DNA from: Planctomycetes bacterium syqfu
GTDB lineage: Bacteria > Planctomycetota > Phycisphaerae > Phycisphaerales > Phycisphaeraceae
Length of the DNA: 64,000 nucleotides
NCBI GenBank assembly: GCA_020974905.1
Contig: CP087563.1
Location: 2,604,001 to 2,668,000 of the forward strand
Direction: 5' to 3'
In this document: one piece after another, positions 38,811 to 47,879 of the stretch
How positions within the stretch are numbered: position 1 is the first letter of the stretch
How the letters are laid out: every line of letters begins with the position of its first letter
Translations under genes and position numbers: made by a program
The notes under the pieces: model-generated
Told to the model about the DNA's origin: nothing
The model's input: only the letters and a program-made list of their open reading frames with translations
Database searches by the model: none

Positions 38811-39938
38811 ATGATACGCAAATACGAAGGCATTTTTGTCAAACAGCGAGATGACAAACATTCGCCTGTATGCTTCGCATTTTATGCTGATGCAAAGGAG
38901 GTACTTGAATGGACTTCTATCAAACGCATCTCAGAGGATCCAGATGGTATTCAGAGAATCTTGCGTGAATCACGTATCAAGGCAATAAGCCGTTTCTTTT
39001 CGTCTTGCCCCATTAACATTATTCCCAACAATGTACTTATCGCATTTGATGCTGGTTGCGTAAAATCAAGCAAAAAAAAGAAGGCATCCATTCAGTCAAA
39101 GAAAGTTTCATCTGGCCATATCGAATTTGACGATGATGATGCATCAATTTCACTAGTTGATGGTCAACACCGATTGTTTGGCATGGCTAGGTATGACGAC
39201 GAATCACTACCGGTATTAGTAGTGGCACTATTAGAAGTCGACAAACTTGAACAAGCCTTTCAATTCGTGGTTGTTAATAACAAGGCAGTTAAAGTCCCTA
39301 CGACTGACGTCAAATCTATTGTCGCCGAAAACTTAGACGAAGAGGCATTAATTGATCGATTGATGGGAGCAGGAGTAAATTACGGCAAGCACTCTCCTAT
39401 GCTCAAAGAAATTAACGATCTCAGCAGTAGTCCTTTCATGCATCTACTTGATTGGGTATTCAATCGTGATGGCAACAAGGTTGTTTCAGTCACAGCAATT
39501 GAACAATCAATAAAATATTTGAGAGACTCGTTCAGCCAATTAAAAGATGATGATGACTCAGCTTTTGAGCTATACTGTGCAATTTGGCGAGCAGTGAAAG
39601 AGACCTATGAGTCTTCTTGGGGAAATCCTGAATCTTACTTAATGAAAAAAGTTTCAATCAACGCTTTTAACCAGTGGCTTGTTGACAGAATTAAAATGAT
39701 ATACGAAATGGGCTTTATCGATATCTTTACAACCAACCAAGTTTATGAACAGGTAAAATCAACTGTGTCACAAATTCCTGAAGATTTTTGGCTAACCGAA
39801 TGGCAAGTCAAAGTTCAAGATAATGCAAACATACGCGACATGATTAAAGACGACATTAGCCAGATAATACAAAACAGAAAGCGATCTGGATCCAGATGGG
39901 ACAGTGATTTAGAATTGCTACCAAACACATCGGACTAG
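38811..39938 (+). CDS. DGQHR-domain protein (DndB paralogue)
   Basis: The 375-residue protein carries LVDGQHRLFGMARYDD near residue 115, the motif that names the DGQHR family including DndB. The helix VVVNNKAVKVPTTDVKSIVAE follows, as in that family. It has low overall similarity to the DndB at 43812-44906. It is translated right after the HNH nuclease and ends 13 bases from the convergent end of dndE. DndB proteins bind DNA and adjust phosphorothioation genes; this one may guide or restrain the HNH nuclease. That role is inference. Confidence 0.8.
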   Translation: MIRKYEGIFVKQRDDKHSPVCFAFYADAKEVLEWTSIKRISEDPDGIQRILRESRIKAISRFFSSCPINIIPNNVLIAFDAGCVKSSKKKKASIQSKKVSSGHIEFDDDDASISLVDGQHRLFGMARYDDESLPVLVVALLEVDKLEQAFQFVVVNNKAVKVPTTDVKSIVAENLDEEALIDRLMGAGVNYGKHSPMLKEINDLSSSPFMHLLDWVFNRDGNKVVSVTAIEQSIKYLRDSFSQLKDDDDSAFELYCAIWRAVKETYESSWGNPESYLMKKVSINAFNQWLVDRIKMIYEMGFIDIFTTNQVYEQVKSTVSQIPEDFWLTEWQVKVQDNANIRDMIKDDISQIIQNRKRSGSRWDSDLELLPNTSD

Positions 39939-39951
39939 CAACCGCGTCTAA

Positions 39952-40293
39952 CTACTGAATAAAATGCGAAGCAAGCATCCCAATCCCCCTGTGTAAATGC
40001 AATTTAAACATTTGCATCAGATCAGCTTGGGACCTGTTTTTACATTCAATCTGATATCGATTTATTATTAATGCCATATATATTTCATGATGCTCTCCAC
40101 CAAAAGTTCGCCAAGTCATTTCAACGTTACTATCAAGTGGTATCGCTGCTGACGGAGGAGGTGTATCATCAGCCAGCGACAAACATAGCGCCCAACGGCA
40201 TAAAACATTCCAATGTTCAATTCCAGTTTTCTGTTTTACAGCAATTAACTGCCGCTTAGCTTTTTCTGAAATACGTACTGTTTCAATACTCAT
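39952..40293 (-). CDS. dndE: DNA sulfur modification protein DndE
   Basis: The 113-residue protein fits DndE in length and sequence: ISEKAKRQLIAVKQKTGIEHWNVLCRWALCLSL, then MTWRTFGGEHHEIYMALI near residue 60. DndE is a small helical protein that binds nicked DNA and is needed for sulfur placement. Its ATG overlaps the dndD stop by 4 bases (ATGA), so it is last in the dndBCDE operon. Confidence 0.93.
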   Translation of the reverse strand: MSIETVRISEKAKRQLIAVKQKTGIEHWNVLCRWALCLSLADDTPPPSAAIPLDSNVEMTWRTFGGEHHEIYMALIINRYQIECKNRSQADLMQMFKLHLHRGIGMLASHFIQ

Positions 40294-42263
40294 TGAAAAT
40301 ACCCCTCTACGACCTGCGTGCTCCTGCGTTCTTCATCATAGGAAATTGTGTATTCACTACGCGTATATTTACTGACCTGTGAATAATACTCATCTACGAT
40401 TTCTTCATCAGTAGAAAGAAGAATAACCTGGTGAGCTGCATATGGGAAATAGCGTCGAACCAAATGATCTCGATGACTCGAATCAAGCCTCCCCATTGGC
40501 GTGTCAATGATAACTGGAATAGGACGGCTTGATGCTTTCTGTAATCCCCAGAAAATAGCAATAGCTAAAAGTTGACGCTCTCCTGCAGAAAGTTTTTCGG
40601 CAGGAATCACTTTGCCTTCTCTGTTCGTAAGAATAATGGCAAAAGATGATGCTTCAATATTTAAACGATGGATTAGCGACTTCTTTTTGATGAGGTGTTG
40701 AAAACTTTCAAGAATGTACAATTCGAGCTTTCCAAGGTGTTTTGATAGAAGCTGAACGCGAAATTCCTTAAGATACTCCTGCGCTTTTAGGCTGTAGATT
40801 ACCGTTCGTTGCTCGTCTTCATACTGAGCAGTTTCCTGAGCCGATTCTCCAAGTAGCCGAACGACGCGCTCCTTAAGCTGATCAGATTTTGTTCGCAATT
40901 GATCAAGCAATTCTTGTTTAGTCTGAACCTCCAGTTCAAGTTTAGATAAAATTGAAAGTGAATCGCGTCTCTGCACAAACAATGATTTCAGATCACCCTT
41001 TTCTGGCGTTGCGTCCAGCTGTGCATTTAACGATATCAGGCGTTTATCTAACTCTGCCTGCTGCTTTTTCAGTTCTTTATAATGGGATTCTGTCTTAGGA
41101 AGCGATTTCAGTGTTGCTTCTAACAGGGTGATTACACTAGATGGCATATCTAAATAAATTGAGACCCCGTGAAGTTTTTTGTCGATTCGCTTGTTTTCTA
41201 AAACCGCAAGTTGAGACAAAGCCTCTAATACCTGATCAGAAGCACCTGTTTTTTCAGCAGCCTTGACGTACTTCCCGTGGAGGCGCTCCATTTGCTGCTT
41301 TTGCTGGATACAGGCCAAAGCGTCTTTTTCTTTACGAGCCTGTTTTCTGATCTGTCGGAGTTGATCTTTAACCAAATGCAGAGGAAGTATGCCAGATTCT
41401 TCCTTAATGATTTGCTTCTTAATTTCATCAAGCTGCTTTTCTAATTCTCTTTTTAGAACTTCATTAGTAGCTTGTTCATCGAGTAAGTTGCCACCCTTTG
41501 ACTCATATTCAGAACTAACTATTTCCAGCCGTTTTTGTTCTTCCTTTATCTGCTTGCGAAGCATAATTAAATGCTCTTCTGTATGGCAAACCTGTTTTTG
41601 AACAGTTGAGTATTCGTCTTCGCATTCTTTTAATTTTTGAGTTTCTGTCTGCGTTTTGTTTTGAAGAGATTTATTTCTGTTCAGAGTAACTAGATCTCTC
41701 TGCAATTGATCAATGATTCCAATTCCTAGTAATCCAGTAATGGCGGATTCCAGAAATTCTTGTGCAGTTTCTGGACGAACAAGATTCTCTATCTGCTCTC
41801 CATCAAAAAAGAACAATGTGGAAAGGCGAGCTGGCAGTATTGAATCGATAAATTTGTCCCAAGTCGCAGTAATTGTTTGATCCAAGATGTCATTGACGAA
41901 TACATCTTTCCGCTCTTGGATACCTTTTCCAGTTGAACGCCAGCAAAACTCTACTCGGAAATTTGCATCATTTCCGTTATAGGGATGCTGAAAACTAAGC
42001 TTAATACGTGCCTCTTCTTTAGAAGATGAGTCGCGATTTATCCATGCCCTGAGATATTCATCCCAACGTTGATCTGCTCGACGATAGCTATTCGAACGTT
42101 TACCATACAAGCAAATCTGCATGGCATCGAGAATCGTGGTTTTTCCTCCACCGTTATGACCACCGATTAATAAAATAGGCTTTGTTTTATTGGTACTCAA
42201 ATCAATATCGTGAGTACCTTTATACTGCCCGAAATTTTGCAGTGTTAATTGATGAAAAATCAT
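40290..42263 (-). CDS. dndD: DNA sulfur modification protein DndD (SMC-like ATPase)
   Basis: The 657-residue protein has a Walker A loop GGHNGGGKTT (34-43), a long coiled coil (about 190-500), the signature LSAGERQLLAIAIFWGL and Walker B IPVIIDTPMGRLD. It is an SbcC/SMC-type ATPase that is thought to open or nick DNA for DndC-dependent sulfur exchange. It starts 5 bases after the dndC stop and overlaps dndE. All motifs look intact. Confidence 0.95.
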   Translation of the reverse strand: MIFHQLTLQNFGQYKGTHDIDLSTNKTKPILLIGGHNGGGKTTILDAMQICLYGKRSNSYRRADQRWDEYLRAWINRDSSSKEEARIKLSFQHPYNGNDANFRVEFCWRSTGKGIQERKDVFVNDILDQTITATWDKFIDSILPARLSTLFFFDGEQIENLVRPETAQEFLESAITGLLGIGIIDQLQRDLVTLNRNKSLQNKTQTETQKLKECEDEYSTVQKQVCHTEEHLIMLRKQIKEEQKRLEIVSSEYESKGGNLLDEQATNEVLKRELEKQLDEIKKQIIKEESGILPLHLVKDQLRQIRKQARKEKDALACIQQKQQMERLHGKYVKAAEKTGASDQVLEALSQLAVLENKRIDKKLHGVSIYLDMPSSVITLLEATLKSLPKTESHYKELKKQQAELDKRLISLNAQLDATPEKGDLKSLFVQRRDSLSILSKLELEVQTKQELLDQLRTKSDQLKERVVRLLGESAQETAQYEDEQRTVIYSLKAQEYLKEFRVQLLSKHLGKLELYILESFQHLIKKKSLIHRLNIEASSFAIILTNREGKVIPAEKLSAGERQLLAIAIFWGLQKASSRPIPVIIDTPMGRLDSSHRDHLVRRYFPYAAHQVILLSTDEEIVDEYYSQVSKYTRSEYTISYDEERRSTQVVEGYFQ

Positions 42264-42268
42264 GGAAC

Positions 42269-43822
42269 TTAGTCAATTTCTATTTTCAGTTGAATATATT
42301 CGTCGGCAGTACGATCCCATTCATCAACTTTGTCCTGCTTGAACTGCTGTTGTGACCGTGCATAGTTAAGTGCATCCTCTTCATCCTCATAGAAGTTGCG
42401 TTTAATTGAGTTTTCCAGATTCTTCATCAGATTGCTTCGACGAACCTGCGTGGATTCTTTCAACTCCACATTGATCAAGTCTCTGACCAGTTGATAGTGA
42501 TTTCCACAAACTTCTTCTAAAATCTTCAGGTCATCACGATCAAATGGCTGGTTGCCTCGAATTTCTTTTCCAGGATATGACTCGCCAATTTCTTCTTCGT
42601 AGATTCCCGGCAAAGAATCTTCTATTTCATGCTTATCCATAACCCAAATTCGTCGGATTTCTTCCAGCTCATCCAATGTGATTAAATTGATTTGCCTAAC
42701 GTGATCCGGCCCTTCATCATGAATAAATCGTTGTGCAGCAAGCAACATTCGAAGAAATCGCTCACGCACTTCCTTCTTGTATGGACCTGGAATATATTTC
42801 ATTTTGTCGCCAAACAATTGAACACGTCCGTTCATGCGGCGAAAATCACGGAGGCTTCGATCACTCTCTTCCATATCGAATTGACGGTAGTCAATCGCTT
42901 TTCGTATCTCAAGTAAGGGAAGCATCCACTCCTTGTCCGCATCGTTTTGTATCATGGCTGTCATTGATTTGTCTTCGTCCACCAATGTACATGTCCAACA
43001 ACCAAAACGACTATCGCCACAGCTAGGTGTACTTGTATCAACAACCAGAGGACATTCCCCTCCCTCAGTTGCTCCCGAGTACAAACCTAGCAATTCCTGA
43101 TTGCTGTACCCCCATGGATTGGAGTATTGATTCAAAAAAAGCCATACATCATCATTAGCCCAGTCTTGAATAGGAGTATAAACCCATGTGTTGGGAAGCT
43201 GACTGTTTGGACTAACCTTGTGACCAGCTTCAAGATCCCCATACCGATGTTCTTTTGATCGTTCTTCTTCGTAATGCTGCATGGTAGCGGCACGTTTTGC
43301 GCTTTCTTTTTTACGCGTGCCAAGACAAAGTAGAACATTTCCGTGTTTCTGTGTCGTATTCAAAATAAATTCATTTGATGGCCAGATTTTTAATCGTTCA
43401 GTACACCATCGGAATTTGGGGCGAGGAGCCGGATAACCTTTACCAATAAGGTTCGTCCAAAAACTATTTTCTGGTTTAGGTTTGAGCTGATGGGGTTGGA
43501 ATGGAAGCTGATCTTCTTTCGCCTGTTTCTTCATACATGCAAGTGAACCTGCCACCCACTGTGCTACGATAGGGTTTTCGACCAATGTATCGGTGGTTAT
43601 AACATGAACAGTTTTGTGTTGCTGTGATTTGGGCAAAGAAGCAATTGCCATCCAAACTAATTGAAGCACGGCTGTTGAATCTTTCCCGCCACTATACCCA
43701 ATGACCCATGGCACATCATCCGCCAAGTAGAGGTTGGATATTTCAGAAAGCAAAGTCGTTATATGTTTTTTAATTCCAGATACTGCAAACGCAGAATCAG
43801 AAGCTGTTTTCTTAGTTGCCAT
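42269..43822 (-). CDS. dndC: DNA sulfur modification protein DndC (PAPS-reductase-like)
   Basis: The 517-residue protein has the PP-loop SGGKDS (44-49) of the adenine nucleotide alpha-hydrolase superfamily. A cysteine group in CGDSRFGCWTCTLVDED fits the [4Fe-4S] cluster of DndC. It uses ATP to activate the DNA backbone and takes sulfur from DndA. Its start overlaps the end of dndB by 11 bases, and dndD follows after 5 bases. The motif set looks active. Confidence 0.95.
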   Translation of the reverse strand: MATKKTASDSAFAVSGIKKHITTLLSEISNLYLADDVPWVIGYSGGKDSTAVLQLVWMAIASLPKSQQHKTVHVITTDTLVENPIVAQWVAGSLACMKKQAKEDQLPFQPHQLKPKPENSFWTNLIGKGYPAPRPKFRWCTERLKIWPSNEFILNTTQKHGNVLLCLGTRKKESAKRAATMQHYEEERSKEHRYGDLEAGHKVSPNSQLPNTWVYTPIQDWANDDVWLFLNQYSNPWGYSNQELLGLYSGATEGGECPLVVDTSTPSCGDSRFGCWTCTLVDEDKSMTAMIQNDADKEWMLPLLEIRKAIDYRQFDMEESDRSLRDFRRMNGRVQLFGDKMKYIPGPYKKEVRERFLRMLLAAQRFIHDEGPDHVRQINLITLDELEEIRRIWVMDKHEIEDSLPGIYEEEIGESYPGKEIRGNQPFDRDDLKILEEVCGNHYQLVRDLINVELKESTQVRRSNLMKNLENSIKRNFYEDEEDALNYARSQQQFKQDKVDEWDRTADEYIQLKIEID

Positions 43823-44906
43823 TGTGACCCTTCAGAAATGCTTTTTCAGCTTTTAGCTCTTCAGGCGTAAGATCAAGCCCAAGATTCGTCTTTATGTAAT
43901 TTGATGTGAGTACCACATTGTTAGCAGCTTTGTGGATCATCCCCCCGACTAATGTTCGCCCTTCCCAAACAGTGCTATTGGATCGCGCCCAATCAATTGA
44001 ACTGAGCTTCTTAAGCTTAGTTTGCCATCTTTTAGGGTGGTTCTTGATTAAGGTATTCCCTGCAATTCCCAGTGCATGAAGTGCAATGCTATGAGAATGA
44101 ATATAATCTCCTCTCACCTCACCAGCGGTAAGCCTGTTTTCATTAACGAGTTTCCATTCTTTAAGCTGATTGGCAGTTGACTCCCAAAACTTAACACCAA
44201 GCTCAACAAGTGATTCCCCATCGCCATCATTATTTTTTAAAAGAGCTTTTGTAGCCGAATACAGAGCACTCAGTGTAAATAACTTCCTTGAACGTGGTGA
44301 AAGAGAGCTTTTTTCCATTTCAACAACATTTTTGAAAAAATCAGAACGTGCAATGATTTCTTTAGTGAGTAGTGAGAAATCATCCCGGTAATCATAAAGA
44401 ATGCCCAAGGATTTAGAGGGGCGAATTGCGTAACGGTTTAAATCAGAAAACATTTGCTGACACCGCTTCAAATCGGCATCGATAAAAAAGACAACCGCAA
44501 TCGTCTCATTGGCAAAATCCGGATTTTCTTTGAGCGCTTCTTCAATAGCAGCTCGGCGGTGCTGGCCATCGTTAATCACAAACGTAGCATCCATGGAGAT
44601 TCGTAGCGTTCCCATACGATTCTCTGCTTCGCTGTACGGCTTAAATTGCACCTCTCCATCAATAGATGCTGTAATTGCCGAAAAAACATAGGTATCCAAA
44701 TTATCCAGGATATAACGCTTCATCTCTGGAATGCGGTTTGCGTTCAGCCTTCTTTGGGCTCGCATTTCCGCTGGGATATCTGCCTCATCGAAAAGGAACA
44801 TGCGTGGCAAGAGTCGAATTGGACACATAGAAATGTAGTACTCCTGCTTTGCTTGAACACCTTTTATGGCGGGGAATACGTATTCAAATGAGTAATCATC
44901 TGCCAT
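43812..44906 (-). CDS. dndB: DNA sulfur modification protein DndB (regulator)
   Basis: The start at ATG 44906 has AAGGA 7 bases upstream and gives 364 residues, the usual DndB length; longer frames upstream have no family similarity and run into dndA on the other strand. The DGQHR motif is in TFVINDGQHRRAAIEEAL. DndB acts as a repressor and tunes the level of phosphorothioation. It is first in dndBCDE and divergent from dndA with a 69-base gap. Confidence 0.93.
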   Translation of the reverse strand: MADDYSFEYVFPAIKGVQAKQEYYISMCPIRLLPRMFLFDEADIPAEMRAQRRLNANRIPEMKRYILDNLDTYVFSAITASIDGEVQFKPYSEAENRMGTLRISMDATFVINDGQHRRAAIEEALKENPDFANETIAVVFFIDADLKRCQQMFSDLNRYAIRPSKSLGILYDYRDDFSLLTKEIIARSDFFKNVVEMEKSSLSPRSRKLFTLSALYSATKALLKNNDGDGESLVELGVKFWESTANQLKEWKLVNENRLTAGEVRGDYIHSHSIALHALGIAGNTLIKNHPKRWQTKLKKLSSIDWARSNSTVWEGRTLVGGMIHKAANNVVLTSNYIKTNLGLDLTPEELKAEKAFLKGHNGN

Positions 44907-44975
44907 CCGACTTTCCTTATCACTGAGCGTCATGTAGAATACAGCATTGTTTGTTTCTCGGCAACCAAACAGTTT
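44907..44975. promoter_or_regulatory. Divergent dndB/dndA control region
   Basis: Only 69 bases separate the two start codons, so promoters for both directions and any DndB-type operator must lie within it and the adjacent coding starts. It contains the ribosome binding site AAGGA for dndB. I do not see an obvious palindrome. Confidence 0.5.
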
Positions 44976-46136
44976 GTGAAAACATCCAAACAGGCTTTTG
45001 ATGTGACTGAATATCTTGACTGTAATGCAACAACACCGGTTGAACCGGAAGTGGCTGAAATTGTAAGGTTTTACACCGAACAAGAGTTCGGCAACGCTGG
45101 AAGTCGAACACACGAATTTGGGGCTAGAGCCAAACAAGCAGTCTTGGAAGCTCGCCAGAAGGTAGCAGAGCTCATACCCGACATTGATTCCTCTGATGTT
45201 GTTTTTACATCTGGAGCCACCGAATCCAACAACATTGCCATTTTGGGTTTGTTGAACTGGGCTCAAAAGAACGGCAGAAGTCACATCATTACCACGGCTG
45301 TCGAACACAAGGCTGTGCTAGAGCCCATTGCTTTTGCAGAATCACGGGGGTTTGAAGTAACTCGTATCTCGCCATCTGGATCTGGTGCGATTGATGCTTC
45401 TGCTGTATCTGAGGCTATACGTGATGACACATTCTTGATCTCAGTCATGCATGTGAACAACGAAACCGGAATTATCCAACCCATTGACGAGATTGCCGAG
45501 GCATTGCCTCAAGCTGGCTGCTACTTTCATGTGGATGCTGCCCAAGGATATGGCAAGGAAATTGAGAAGCTCGCACACTCCCGCATTGACCTGATTAGCA
45601 TTAGCGGGCACAAAATCTATGCCCCTAAGGGAATAGGTGCTCTCATCATACGCCGGCGAAAATTCAAACGGGCACCGTTGGCCCCCATCCTTTTTGGTGG
45701 TGGCCAGGAACGCGGACTACGCCCTGGAACGCTGCCGGTACCGCTAATCTGCGGCCTCGGCAAAGCAGCCGAACTCTGCCAGCAAAACCAATCCTCACGG
45801 GCCAAGACCAATCTGGCTTTCCGACAAATGCTCTACAAAGCTTTAGAAGGCTTGGACTATAAATTAAACGGTGACGAATCCTTATCTGTTCCCAATGCCG
45901 TGAGTCTGTCTTTTCCGGGTATTAATTCCGAAGCCCTCATGCTTGCACTAAAAGGAATTGTTGCCATTTCAAATGGTTCAGCCTGTACATCGCAAAGCTA
46001 CGAGTCCAGTTACGTCCTAAAAGCGATGGGATTGCCCGATGACCGCATTCATTCCGCTATTCGCATTTCGTGGTGCCACATGACAAATGAGCCTGATTGG
46101 CACGCTTTTCACCAAGCAATAGCATCCTTGGCATAG
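44976..46136 (+). CDS. dndA: DndA cysteine desulfurase
   Basis: The GTG start at 44976 gives 386 residues. Family marks are YLDCNATTPVEPEV, HVNNETGIIQP, SGHKIYAPKGIGAL with the PLP-binding Lys near 203, and NGSACTSQSY with the active Cys near 327. DndA passes sulfur from cysteine to DndC. In some hosts IscS replaces it; here a dedicated copy is present, divergent from dndBCDE. The Shine-Dalgarno is weak, so a GTG 9 codons further in is possible. Confidence 0.93.
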   Translation: MKTSKQAFDVTEYLDCNATTPVEPEVAEIVRFYTEQEFGNAGSRTHEFGARAKQAVLEARQKVAELIPDIDSSDVVFTSGATESNNIAILGLLNWAQKNGRSHIITTAVEHKAVLEPIAFAESRGFEVTRISPSGSGAIDASAVSEAIRDDTFLISVMHVNNETGIIQPIDEIAEALPQAGCYFHVDAAQGYGKEIEKLAHSRIDLISISGHKIYAPKGIGALIIRRRKFKRAPLAPILFGGGQERGLRPGTLPVPLICGLGKAAELCQQNQSSRAKTNLAFRQMLYKALEGLDYKLNGDESLSVPNAVSLSFPGINSEALMLALKGIVAISNGSACTSQSYESSYVLKAMGLPDDRIHSAIRISWCHMTNEPDWHAFHQAIASLA

Positions 46137-46279
46137 CTTGACATCTGTTCAGATGAATGCCAGCAATGTTACTTGACAACTAAACAGGCCATGAAGTCAG
46201 ATATATGTAGTGAATTGTTCAATTTGAGTACTCTGGATTCTTATACCAGCAATGTTCATTTAATTGTCAAGGAGGACAG

Positions 46280-46975
46280 ATGAGCCAGAACCATGCATCC
46301 ACTATTGCTAAAGGCCACATCCATATTCTAGACAAAAATCATGATCTTTCATTTATCAAGGAAAGCCTCAAAACATTTACTGATTCATCCCCACGTTGGC
46401 AATTCGAGGAAAAACTAACCCAAACATATTCTAATGATGTCAAAGACATTGCTGTGGTGATAATGAACATCGATGAATTTCCGGGTGTTTGTATTTACTT
46501 AGCCAAGCCAGTAACACCATCCAAGTCAATAACAATGAGATCTTTCAACATCCTACCAGTTACTGGTAGACTTTCAGCAGAAGAAATCAACCAGATTTTC
46601 GGCTTATTTACCAAGAATTTCAGACAGTATAACAAAAAGCATTCAATACGTTTAAAATGCTCATTAGTGATCCCAAAAATCAAACCCATACCAACATCAC
46701 TTGAACAAATAATCCCTGGCAAACGAACCCGTAAATATTTTCAAGGCATGTTTGTTACTTTGTATCCCAGACCTCATTGGTTTACTCATCCATCTGACAT
46801 TGAACGTTTCAATACTTTTGTATGCTTAGCCCATCGATGGAAAGCCAAAATCCACCGTGATGGTCTAAAACAATGGCTGATCCGTGAACAAAACTGGCCA
46901 TTAAACGATGCTGAATATCTGATTGAACGGCTAGATATCGGATTACAGACCCTCAAAGCAAGGCTTGCCATATGA
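46280..46975 (+). CDS. Unknown protein next to dndA
   Basis: AAGGAGG lies 6 bases before ATG 46280, so the gene is real. The 231-residue product has no motif I recognise and no signal or membrane segment. It looks soluble, mixed alpha/beta, with a basic middle (about 110-155: KKHSIRLKCSLVIPKIKP, GKRTRKYFQG) that could bind nucleic acid. It follows dndA by 143 bases on the same strand and is as AT-rich as the Dnd genes, so it belongs to the island. The upstream gap has a repeated CCAGCAATGTT (46159 and 46249). Confidence 0.7.
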   Translation: MSQNHASTIAKGHIHILDKNHDLSFIKESLKTFTDSSPRWQFEEKLTQTYSNDVKDIAVVIMNIDEFPGVCIYLAKPVTPSKSITMRSFNILPVTGRLSAEEINQIFGLFTKNFRQYNKKHSIRLKCSLVIPKIKPIPTSLEQIIPGKRTRKYFQGMFVTLYPRPHWFTHPSDIERFNTFVCLAHRWKAKIHRDGLKQWLIREQNWPLNDAEYLIERLDIGLQTLKARLAI

Positions 46976-47037
46976 GGAAAACAGAACGAGTCGAAAATTT
47001 GCACAAAACACAGATGAGTGAATGAAAGCTCCTTATC

Positions 47038-47199
47038 GCATTTTGCATCATTTCTTACCGCCCAGATCAGTCCATCCAAGGCACCCGCAGGAATCTGCTT
47101 CGCAACTTCCTGCGGCTTTACTGTGAATATTCAAAGCCGCTGGAAGCCGAAGGATTCCTCCGGGTGCCTTCAAAGCGGTAAATAAATATGCAAAATGCT
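47038..47199. repeat. Large imperfect palindromic element
   Basis: Nested inverted repeats cover about 160 bases. Outer arms: GCATTTTGCAT..TTTCTTACCGC at the left pairs with GCGGTAAATAAATATGCAAAATGC at the right. Inner arms: 47078-47119 (AAGGCACCCGCAGGAATC to TGCGGCTTT) pair with 47133-47170 (AAAGCCGCTGGAAG to GGGTGCCTT) around a 13-base loop. It looks like a MITE-type or REP-type element. Transcribed, it would make a strong hairpin at the right border of the Dnd island. Confidence 0.75.
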
Positions 47200-47235
47200 A
47201 TAGTTCCACGAGTTGATCATAATTGCTCTTCTTGG

Positions 47236-47352
47236 ACTCTCCACGTCCCATATCCGTGTCACACAGCCGTTTCGTCAGTGATGCCAATCTGCTGGTGATC
47301 AAAATCACTATTATACCGTCTTACAGCTTGAGAACCTGGCCAAAATCCTCAT
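47236..47352 (+). pseudogene. 3' relic of the DDE transposase gene
   Basis: The stretch matches the last codons and tail of the transposase gene at about 16690-16800: CAGCCGTTTCG.CAGTGATGCCAATCTG, then GTGATCAAAATCACT and ACCGTCTT.CAGC.TGAGAACC. It has several mismatches and no coding value. It lies between the palindromic element and the sulfatase relic. Confidence 0.8.
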
Positions 47353-47382
47353 GTTGGCAAGCGATACGAAATTCTATCGGCG

Positions 47383-47790
47383 ATGGACGATGTCCTCTCA
47401 ATCCTGTTCGCTAGTTCGAAGCTTGTTTTTTTAAAAAAACATCCCATTGCCCCGGCCATCCGCAACCAAGCTGGTGGACCGGATCGAGATTACCTTGTCT
47501 GGGACCATGGGCTTTACACCGTCCAGCGTGCCGTGCGAACAAAGCAGCACCTGATGATCAAAACCTACGATCAACTGGACTATCAGCAGTTTGAGCCGAC
47601 CGCGTTGTATGACATGGAAGCTGATCCATATCAGTCAACCAACATTGCCAATGAGCATCCGGATGTTGTTGCCCAGTGTGAAACCTACCTTGCAACATGG
47701 CTCGACGAACAACATGTAAAGCCTTCACACGTATCCGATCCTTTGGATGCGATTGTCGCGGAACGTGTACAAAACAAGGTTGATTGTTAA
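47383..47790 (+). pseudogene. Sulfatase C-terminal fragment
   Basis: From about 47445 the frame reads PDRDYLVWDHGLYTVQRAVRT and ALYDMEADPYQSTNIANEHP, the C-terminal part of arylsulfatase-type enzymes. The N-terminal sulfatase core with the formylglycine Cys/Ser motif is missing. The first residues are not sulfatase-like and run over the junction with the IS relic and a GTTTTTTTAAAAAAAC palindrome. It should not be active. Confidence 0.8.
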
Positions 47791-47879
47791 CTGAGCGAGT
47801 TCGTTTTGCATCTGCGATGCAACAGCGACACGTGGTGTCGCAGCTATTGATGTTCACTCACACATACATCCAATCGACA

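Noticed and set aside
47425-47440. Perfect palindrome GTTTTTTTAAAAAAAC as a terminator or operator
   Set aside because: It has no GC stem, sits inside a sulfatase relic at a junction, and is more likely a low-complexity accident.
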